Positions 1 to 4,488 of a DNA stretch of 5,853 bases are shown here, in pieces. This stretch comes from Cyanobacteria bacterium UBA11372 (lineage in GTDB: Bacteria; Cyanobacteriota; Cyanobacteriia; Cyanobacteriales; Aerosakkonemataceae): NCBI GenBank assembly GCA_003486675.1, contig DNGG01000288.1:1-5853 (forward strand). The letters run 5' to 3'. The position numbers were made by a program, and so were the translations under genes. Positions within the stretch are counted from its first letter, which is position 1, and every line of letters starts with the position of its first letter. The notes beneath the pieces were generated by a model, which was given only the letters and a program-made list of their open reading frames with translations, was not told the origin of the DNA and ran no database searches.

Positions 1-144
1 GAGTTGCAAAACACCTATTTTACAAAGCTGGTTCCCTACGACAACTGGTTTCGCGAACAGCAACGGATTATGAAAATGGGTGGCAAAATCATCAAGGTTG
101 AACTGGCTACCGGCAAGGTGGGCGCAAATACCGGCTTGCTATAA
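1..144 (+). CDS. apcC: Phycobilisome core linker ApcC (7.8 kDa allophycocyanin-associated), C-terminal part
   Basis: Frame 1 is open from the first base and ends at TAA (142-144), giving 47 residues that begin ELQNTYFTKLVPYDNWF and end GANTGLL. I recognise this as the C-terminal two thirds of ApcC, the small linker of about 67 residues that caps the allophycocyanin core cylinders of the phycobilisome on the thylakoid surface. The stretch REQQRIMKMGGKIIKVEL is typical of the family, with conserved Trp-Phe-Arg and Gly-Gly-Lys. The start codon and the first 20 or so residues lie left of the window. In many cyanobacteria apcC is the last gene of an apcA-apcB-apcC operon, which fits the strong stem-loop found just after its stop codon. 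No internal defect is seen. Confidence is high because the sequence is very well conserved; the gene's upstream neighbours cannot be seen. Confidence 0.95.
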   Translation, partial: ELQNTYFTKLVPYDNWFREQQRIMKMGGKIIKVELATGKVGANTGLL

Positions 145-145
145 T
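137..145 (+). promoter_or_regulatory. Possible extended -10 promoter element for ftsW
   Basis: TGCTATAAT (137-145) is a perfect extended -10 element (TGn followed by TATAAT) lying over the last codons and stop of apcC. No convincing -35 hexamer lies 16-18 bases upstream (the region reads GGTGGG), as is tolerated for extended -10 promoters. Transcription would begin near 151-153 and pass through the 169-216 stem-loop before reaching ftsW. Eight of the nine bases are also fixed by the ApcC C-terminal codons Leu-Leu-stop, so the match may be fortuitous. Confidence 0.35.
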
Positions 146-168
146 TCCAGAACATAAACGCAACAAAA

Positions 169-223
169 TGCCGTCTTTCATCTTGGGGCTTTTCGGTCAC
201 GAGGTGAAAGGCGGCAAAGTTTT
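169..223 (+). terminator. Stem-loop terminator after apcC
   Basis: Bases 169-184 pair with 201-216 without a gap: 16 base pairs, three or four of them G-U in the RNA, around a 16-base loop. The 5' arm contains GCCGTCTTTCATCTT and the 3' arm GAGGTGAAAGGCGGC. The stem is followed by AAGTTTT, and AAAA lies just before it, so it resembles an intrinsic terminator with a short T tract. It begins 25 bases after the apcC stop and ends 20-40 bases before ftsW. It most likely ends the highly expressed apc transcript and insulates ftsW. The imperfect T tract leaves room for partial read-through. Confidence 0.7.
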
Positions 224-256
224 GGTACACTCCTTTTGGAGTCCCCGATCAAGCCT

Positions 257-1459
257 GTGAATTTACGCTCCTTTATTCCTTTTTTCGATCCCTCGGTTCA
301 GGAATGGTCACTCGAAGCGCGTTTGTTGCGTTGGCTGACGTTCCTGTGGCTATTTGTAGGATTGGTGGTTTTGTTCTCGGCTTCTTATCCCGTCGCCGAT
401 ACCAATTTTGCCGATGGTCTGTATTATTTTAAGCGCCAAGTTGTTTGGGGCATCGTCGGACTGGTAGGATTTAGCATTATTGTAAATACCCCTTTGCGCT
501 TTCTGTTGGGAACGGCGCATTGGTGGGTAATGATACTTTTAAGCTTAATTTTAGCTACCCTCGTTCCTGGCTTGGGAACTACAGCGGGTGGGGCGACTCG
601 CTGGTTATCTATAGGGTCGATTCCGATTCAACCTTCTGAGTTAATTAAACCTTTCCTGGTGCTGCAAAGTGCAAAAGTTTTCGGTAACTGGGATAGATTA
701 AGTTGGTCAGTCCGCTTCAGCTGGCTGGGTGTTTTCGGGCTGATGTTGGTGGGTATTCTGCTGCAACCAAATTTAAGTACGACGGCATTTTGCGGGATGA
801 CGATTTGGCTGATAGCGCTGGCAGCTGGATTACCTTATTTATACTTGGGAGGAACTGCTTTTGCTGGTATAGCTCTAGCTACTATTAGTATCAGCTTGCA
901 AAGCTATCAGCGGCGGCGGATTATGTCTTTTACGAACCCATGGGCTGATGCCATGGGTGATGGTTACCAGTTGGTGCAAAGTTTGTTGGCGATTGGTTCT
1001 GGCGGGACTTGGGGTAGTGGATTTGGGCTATCTCAACAAAAGTTATTTTACCTGCCAATTCAGTATACGGATTTTATTTTTGCTGTATTTGCGGAAGAAT
1101 TCGGCTTTGTAGGCAGCTTGCTGTTGCTGCTGCTGTTAATGACTTACGCAACGCTGGCATTAATTGTGGCGATGAAGGCGCAAAATATTTTGCACCGACT
1201 GGTGGCAATTGGTGTGATGATTTTGATGGTGGGACAGTCGCTGTTGAATATTGGCGTGGCTGCAGGTGCGCTGCCGACAACTGGTTTGCCGCTGCCTTTG
1301 TTTAGTTATGGTGGTAATTCGATGATTGCTAGTTTGATAGCGGCTGGCTTATTGATTCGGGTGGCTAGAGAAAGTAGCGAAGCTGAGGTGTTGCCTTTGC
1401 ATAATGGTAAAGTTAAGAGACAGCGACGACCCAGGAGTACGACTCGCTCTTATCCTTAA
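257..1459 (+). CDS. ftsW: Septal peptidoglycan glycosyltransferase FtsW (SEDS family)
   Basis: The product is an integral membrane protein of about 400 residues with roughly ten hydrophobic segments, the size and topology of SEDS proteins (FtsW/RodA/SpoVE). These polymerise lipid II into glycan strands together with a class B penicillin-binding protein; FtsW acts at the division septum. Family motifs, numbered from GTG 257, are IQPSELIKP (PSE at 126-128), NPWADAMGDGYQLVQS near 227-242, TDFIFAVFAEEFGFVG with D272 at the position of the catalytic aspartate of E. coli FtsW, and PLFSYGGNSM near 347-356. The cyanobacterial-type N-terminus with LEARLLRWLTFLWLF and FSASYPVAD favours FtsW over RodA. 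Start choice: GTG 257 gives MNLRSFIPFFDPSV, close to how I recall cyanobacterial FtsW proteins starting. GGAG at 238-241 is its only ribosome-binding candidate, with a long 15-base spacer. An in-frame TTG at 236 would add seven residues but has no Shine-Dalgarno sequence. The C-terminus is a basic tail (KRQRRPRSTTR). Confidence 0.93.
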   Translation: MNLRSFIPFFDPSVQEWSLEARLLRWLTFLWLFVGLVVLFSASYPVADTNFADGLYYFKRQVVWGIVGLVGFSIIVNTPLRFLLGTAHWWVMILLSLILATLVPGLGTTAGGATRWLSIGSIPIQPSELIKPFLVLQSAKVFGNWDRLSWSVRFSWLGVFGLMLVGILLQPNLSTTAFCGMTIWLIALAAGLPYLYLGGTAFAGIALATISISLQSYQRRRIMSFTNPWADAMGDGYQLVQSLLAIGSGGTWGSGFGLSQQKLFYLPIQYTDFIFAVFAEEFGFVGSLLLLLLLMTYATLALIVAMKAQNILHRLVAIGVMILMVGQSLLNIGVAAGALPTTGLPLPLFSYGGNSMIASLIAAGLLIRVARESSEAEVLPLHNGKVKRQRRPRSTTRSYP

Positions 1460-1497
1460 AGTCCTTCAAGGGTTACTAATACCGCTTTGATGGCTAA

Positions 1498-1542
1498 CGA
1501 CTAAAGTCGCGCCTACACAACCAAAGACCGCCTACGCGGTCT
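1498..1542. repeat. Two small foldback hairpins after ftsW
   Basis: CGACTAAAGTCG (1498-1509) is a short hairpin. AGACCGC (1525-1531) and GCGGTCT (1536-1542) form a perfect 7-bp stem on a CTAC loop. The wording ACTAAAGTCGC and ACCGCCTACGCGGTCTAA resembles short dispersed repeats I associate with Oscillatoriales intergenic DNA; this is recollection, not a search. There is no T tract, so a terminator role for ftsW is doubtful. Confidence 0.45.
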
Positions 1543-1574
1543 AAGCGATCAAGCGGGTATTAAACCCGGATTTG

Positions 1575-1650
1575 GTATCAATTGTAGGGGCGGGTTTTAC
1601 CAATCTCTTTGGCTACAAAACAAACAATTTAACTAAACTCGCCCCGACCC
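1575..1650. repeat. Inverted-repeat element, probable dispersed intergenic repeat
   Basis: GGGGCGGGTTT (1587-1597) pairs with AAACTCGCCCC (1635-1645): 11 pairs with one G-U, around a 37-base AT-rich loop. The string ATTGTAGGGGCGGGTTT looks like a repeat common between genes in filamentous cyanobacteria (from memory). Lying between the convergent ends of ftsW and the minus-strand membrane-protein gene, the stem could also act as a two-way transcription barrier, although neither side has a clear T tract. The exact edges are not defined by a target duplication. Confidence 0.4.
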
Positions 1651-1676
1651 AAGTGTTGGAAATTCATAGTAAAATT

Positions 1677-2321
1677 TTATTGATTAAACGGATAGCTTAG
1701 TTGAGGGTTTGAGTTTCTCGCTGGGGTGGGCTGGAATTTGGGTTGAACGAATTGGAAAAAGAACCAAGCATTGAAGATAATAATTGCAGCGATCGCAAAA
1801 ACCTTAAATCCGATCCCAGCACTTTGCTGTTTCAGCGGTTCTCCATTAATTATCTGTATTAATTCCTGGCGGCTGCGATTTGCTTCGTACCAAAATGCAC
1901 ACCAGAATGAAAATAATATTACAATCGGCATTCCTAAAAACAACACAGCTTCAGATGTCACATTTCCAGATATAACCCCAGCCAAAAAAATCGGGATCGT
2001 GCCGCCATACCATGCCAAGAACCAAAAAAGTAAAAAAGCGGTGACAAAAGGATGCAACCTCATCGTCACGCGAATGATTGTTCCATTCGGTAACGACTCA
2101 AATCGCCCCCTGATATTGGGTAAAAATGAGTTGCGGTGGTGAATAATGCGATGGATCTCAAATCCATCGCCATCTATTTTGCCTTCATAGGGCGCATGGT
2201 TGCGAGAAAAATACGATCGAAATGCCTTTGGAGCTTCGATTTGAGCCTCTAGCCTCTCGATTACATCGGAAAGTGAATCTTCGGTTTGAATCGTAAAGGT
2301 ATCGTAGGGTAAGAGTTGCAT
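1677..2321 (-). CDS. Uncharacterised cyanobacterial membrane protein with three predicted helices
   Basis: A 214-residue protein whose function I do not recognise, though its N-terminal 165 residues resemble a conserved hypothetical family I recall from cyanobacteria. The soluble N-terminus (1-90) includes FSRNHAPYEG, RIIHHRNSFLPNIRGRF and a repeated pattern of beta strands. Hydrophobic segments follow at about 91-116, 124-145 and 172-192. The second is followed by FWYEANRSR, which should lie at the membrane face. The tail after 192 is rich in Pro, Asn and Gln and ends SYPFNQ. The third helix and tail may be an extension beyond the core family. The ATG start is supported by GAGG 11 bases upstream (plus-strand CCTC at 2333-2336), a somewhat long spacing. 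The gene is convergent with ftsW and divergent from ycf46, so it is probably transcribed alone. One HIP1 octamer lies inside it. Confidence is high that this is a real gene and low on any function. Confidence 0.85.
   Translation of the reverse strand: MQLLPYDTFTIQTEDSLSDVIERLEAQIEAPKAFRSYFSRNHAPYEGKIDGDGFEIHRIIHHRNSFLPNIRGRFESLPNGTIIRVTMRLHPFVTAFLLFWFLAWYGGTIPIFLAGVISGNVTSEAVLFLGMPIVILFSFWCAFWYEANRSRQELIQIINGEPLKQQSAGIGFKVFAIAAIIIFNAWFFFQFVQPKFQPTPARNSNPQLSYPFNQ
1789..1796. repeat. HIP1 octamer GCGATCGC
   Basis: This is an exact GCGATCGC palindrome, the highly iterated palindrome over-represented in many cyanobacterial genomes. It lies inside the minus-strand membrane-protein gene, in the codons of the third helix. 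Confidence 0.85.
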
Positions 2322-2419
2322 GAGTAGGTATTCCTCTAATAGGTGCAGATTTGGTGAGATTCCCTTGCTACTCTTTTAACTACAAATTTCAAGATTGGGT
2401 TTCCATATTTAGCGCTCTC

Positions 2420-2533
2420 TTACAGCGGATTGTTTTCCTCGTCTTGGTACAGCCTTTTGGCTCTTGGTGCGCAGGCAGCATTAATGCTGCTTATACACCT
2501 TGGTGTAGCTCATCCGACTGCAATCCGCTGTAA
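2420..2533. mobile_element. Foldback element with 13-bp terminal inverted repeats (candidate MITE)
   Basis: TTACAGCGGATTG (2420-2432) and CAATCCGCTGTAA (2521-2533) are perfect inverted repeats around 88 bases. The interior carries three further hairpins: AGCCTTTTGGCT (2451-2462), the perfect 16-base palindrome GCAGCATTAATGCTGC (2475-2490) and TACACCTTGGTGTA (2494-2507). If the outermost TA of each end (2421-2422 and 2531-2532) is a duplicated target, the ends read CAGCGGATTG, the layout expected for a miniature element mobilised by an IS630/Tc1-type transposase. There is no transposase gene, so it would be non-autonomous. The multi-hairpin fold could instead be a structured RNA or a cruciform-forming repeat. 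The inverted repeat is certain; its origin is inference. Confidence 0.6.
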
Positions 2534-2583
2534 TTTATTTCCATTCTCATTATCGCCCGATACGTGCTGACGCACACGCGCAA

Positions 2584-2591
2584 GCGATCGC
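2584..2591. repeat. HIP1 octamer GCGATCGC
   Basis: This is a second exact HIP1 palindrome, here intergenic, in a GC-rich stretch of small hairpins to the right of the foldback element. Confidence 0.85.
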
Positions 2592-2814
2592 ACCGCTCTT
2601 TCCATGCCAGTCTAAATTTTATGCTCGCATTCTCATTGGCAACTAGGTATCGAATTTGGGCGGGTTAAAATTTGGCGAATATGCTTGTTAGTTTCCCGAT
2701 GAAAAGCATCAGCCTATACTAACGAATTCAAGTTAACTTAAGGGATTATTTCTGAAACCCCTGATCGAGCAGCTTAAGTCCCGTATTTAACTTTATCCAA
2801 GCAAAATACCAAAA

Positions 2815-2852
2815 GTAAGGTATGATAAAACACGTAATAAAATATACCTTAC
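2815..2852. promoter_or_regulatory. 9-bp inverted repeat upstream of ycf46, possible operator, with NtcA-like match
   Basis: GTAAGGTAT (2815-2823) and ATACCTTAC (2844-2852) form a perfect 9-bp inverted repeat with a 20-base spacer, overlapping the possible -10 box TATGAT (2821-2826). The right half also overlaps GTAATAAAATATAC (2834-2847), which fits the NtcA consensus GTA-N8-TAC. No good TAN3T box lies at the expected distance of about 22 bases downstream, so nitrogen control through NtcA is weakly supported. The repeat could instead be a protein-binding operator or a hairpin in the leader RNA. Confidence 0.35.
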
Positions 2853-2888
2853 CGCCACCGGAACTGTTAATCCTCACCAAGAGAGAAA

Positions 2889-2954
2889 GCACTCACCCAG
2901 GAAAGAGTTAGTGGGGAAAGACCTTCCAGGACGTAGGGCAATAACCCGGAGTGC
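2889..2954 (+). promoter_or_regulatory. ycf46 5' leader: stem that could hide the ribosome-binding site
   Basis: GGAG at 2948-2951 lies six bases before ATG 2958 and is the ribosome-binding site of ycf46. GCACTC (2889-2894) is perfectly complementary to GAGTGC (2949-2954), which covers three of the four bases of GGAG. Alternative small hairpins inside are GGAA/TTCC (2915-2918 with 2924-2927) and GGG/CCC (2936-2938 with 2945-2947). A purine-rich direct repeat GGAAAGA occurs twice in between. The arrangement would allow control of translation, but six base pairs closing 54 bases is weak and no known riboswitch class was recognised. Confidence 0.3.
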
Positions 2955-2957
2955 GTG

Positions 2958-4484
2958 ATGCCCTTTGAGCAAGAGTTAGACATCTATTTGAGATCCCGCT
3001 TCACTTTAATTGTCTTGGTGACGCTAGAAGAGGAACGGGCGCTTTCTGCGATCAAAACAGTTTGCGTAAATACTCAACGCCCTTGTTTAACTTGGGATCT
3101 TGCCGATGGCTTTCAATCCCTTACCGATGGGCGCAGTTCTCTTCCCTCAGCCCGCGACCCCCTCACTGCTTTAGATCAGATAGACAAAGCTGATGGGGAC
3201 AGTTTGTTCGTTCTCAAAGATTTTCACGACTGCTGGAGTAATGCTCAGTACAAACGCAAACTCCGCAGCGTCGCCCAGCGGCTCAAATTTACCAAGAAAT
3301 CAATTTTGGTCACCGCCCCATCCAGCAAAATTCCACCAGAGTTGAAAGATGAAGCGGTGGTGGTGGAATTCCCTCTGCCCAAAGAACTTGAGTTAGAAGC
3401 GGTACTCAATCAGCTGACCCAAACGCCAGGGGTGAAAGTGAACCTCACCAAATTGGGACGGGAGAAACTGGTGCAAGCGGCTTTAGGATTGACGGCATCC
3501 CAAGCGCAGCGGGTATTCGCCAAAGCGATCGTCAGCGATGGGGTGCTGGATGACCGCGATATTGATTTGGTGACAGAAGAGAAAAAGCAAATTATCCGGG
3601 AAAGTCAGGCATTGGAATTCTACGCCGTGCATGAGACACCCGCCGATGTGGGAGGGTTGGGGGTACTCAAAGAATGGTTGCGAATGCGGGAGAGAGCGTT
3701 TACCCAACAGGCGCGGGACTATGGTTTACCAGCACCCAAGGGGATTGCTTTGATAGGTATTCCCGGTACTGGGAAGAGTTTGACCGCGAAGATGATTGGC
3801 GCTTTGTGGCGGTTGCCTTTATTGCGGTTGGATGTGGGGTCGCTATTTGGTTCTTTGGTGGGGGAATCAGAAGAACGGACGCGGAAGGCGTTGCAGTTAG
3901 CAGAAACAGTTGCACCCTGCGTGTTGTGGATTGATGAGATGGAAAAGGCGTTTTCGGCTGGGGGGTTTGATGGTGGTGTCAGCAAACGGGTGTTTGGCAC
4001 AATTCTCACCTGGATGCAGGAAAAGACGGCTCCTTGTTTTGTGGTAGCAACGGCTAACGATATTTCTAGTTTGCCGCCGGAACTGTTAAGAAAGGGGCGA
4101 TTTGATGAGATATTCTTTTTAGATTTGCCAACTTTAGCAGAAAGGCAAGAGATTTTTACCGTGCATTTAATTAAACGCCACAGATTGACCCAGGATTTCG
4201 ATTGTATGCGGTTGGCGCGGGAGTCGGAAGGTTATGTGGGAGCGGAAATTGAGCAGGCGATTATTGATGGGATGTATGTGGGTTTTAATCAGGGGCGGGA
4301 GTTTAGTACAGAGGACATTTCTAAGGCATTAAAGCGTCAGGTGCCGCTGTCGGTGTCTCAGAAAGAGACGATTGAGGCGTTGCGAAATTGGTTAAAGGAA
4401 GGAAGGGCGCAGTCGGCATCGTTTGAGGAAATAAGGGAAGCTCAGCAACAGTTTGTATCGTTACAGTTGGATTTGAGGAGTTGA
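2958..4484 (+). CDS. ycf46: Ycf46-type AAA+ ATPase
   Basis: The 508-residue product has the domain order and length of Ycf46, an AAA+ ATPase kept in cyanobacteria and some algal plastid genomes (Slr0374 in Synechocystis, as I recall, has been tied to stress response and CO2 use). Residues 1-230 are the family's N-terminal domain, starting PFEQELDIYLRSRFTLIVLVT. Residues 230-450 form the AAA+ module. It has Walker A GIPGTGKS at 267-274, Walker B VLWIDE at 322-327 with D326 and E327, sensor-1 Asn367 in VATAND, arginine-finger region LLRKGRFDE with R378 and R381, and a sensor-2-like GYVGAEIE at 425-432. All residues needed for ATP binding and hydrolysis are present. There is no membrane helix and no zinc-protease motif, so it is not FtsH; it should be a soluble, probably hexameric remodelling ATPase with an unknown client. 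ATG 2958 is chosen over the adjacent in-frame GTG 2955 because GGAG (2948-2951) is six bases from the ATG. The next gene starts four bases after its stop. Confidence 0.92.
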   Translation: MPFEQELDIYLRSRFTLIVLVTLEEERALSAIKTVCVNTQRPCLTWDLADGFQSLTDGRSSLPSARDPLTALDQIDKADGDSLFVLKDFHDCWSNAQYKRKLRSVAQRLKFTKKSILVTAPSSKIPPELKDEAVVVEFPLPKELELEAVLNQLTQTPGVKVNLTKLGREKLVQAALGLTASQAQRVFAKAIVSDGVLDDRDIDLVTEEKKQIIRESQALEFYAVHETPADVGGLGVLKEWLRMRERAFTQQARDYGLPAPKGIALIGIPGTGKSLTAKMIGALWRLPLLRLDVGSLFGSLVGESEERTRKALQLAETVAPCVLWIDEMEKAFSAGGFDGGVSKRVFGTILTWMQEKTAPCFVVATANDISSLPPELLRKGRFDEIFFLDLPTLAERQEIFTVHLIKRHRLTQDFDCMRLARESEGYVGAEIEQAIIDGMYVGFNQGREFSTEDISKALKRQVPLSVSQKETIEALRNWLKEGRAQSASFEEIREAQQQFVSLQLDLRS

Positions 4485-4488
4485 GGCT

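Larger units (their letters stand above)
2322..2957. other. Divergent intergenic region between the membrane-protein gene and ycf46
   Basis: This region has no credible protein gene. From left to right it holds the minus-strand ribosome-binding site (CCTC at 2333-2336), the 114-base foldback element (2420-2533), small hairpins at 2551-2562 and 2564-2575, a HIP1 site, and a 10-base direct repeat CATTCTCATT (2542-2551 and 2628-2637). It ends with an AT-rich tract and a structured leader for ycf46 from about 2815. Promoters for both flanking genes must lie here, but no convincing -35/-10 pair was found. TATACT (2715-2720) and TATGAT (2821-2826) are possible -10 boxes without good partners. Confidence 0.6.

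Noticed and set aside
36..230. Minus-strand 64-codon frame over the apcC end
   Set aside because: It is antisense to the well-recognised apcC and crosses the terminator stem-loop; its composition is not protein-like.
1771..2142. Plus-strand 123-codon frame
   Set aside because: It is antisense to the membrane-protein gene, whose own frame has membrane helices, a ribosome-binding site and family resemblance.
2351..2533. Plus-strand 60-codon frame in the divergent gap
   Set aside because: It runs straight through the foldback element and ends in its terminal repeat, is Cys/Ser/Trp-rich with no family likeness, and has no clear ribosome-binding site. It is a by-product of the repeat.
2420..2533. 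Integron attC site or tRNA-like gene
   Set aside because: The perfect paired ends lack the attC core RYYYAAC/GTTRRRY arrangement and extrahelical bases, and the hairpins do not give tRNA arm lengths or conserved loop bases.
2685..2720. TTGTTA and TATACT as a -35/-10 promoter pair for ycf46
   Set aside because: The spacer is 24 bases, far longer than the usual 16-18, and the site lies about 240 bases from the start codon.
2955..2957. GTG 2955 as the start of ycf46
   Set aside because: It lies only three bases after GGAG, while ATG 2958 directly following has six bases of spacing and is the better codon.
3483..4009. Several frames of 70-96 codons on both strands within ycf46
   Set aside because: All overlap the conserved AAA+ core of ycf46, where codon constraint produces open shadow frames.
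2958..4484. FtsH-type membrane protease
   Set aside because: It has an AAA+ module but neither N-terminal membrane helices nor an HEXXH metalloprotease motif, and the domain order matches Ycf46.
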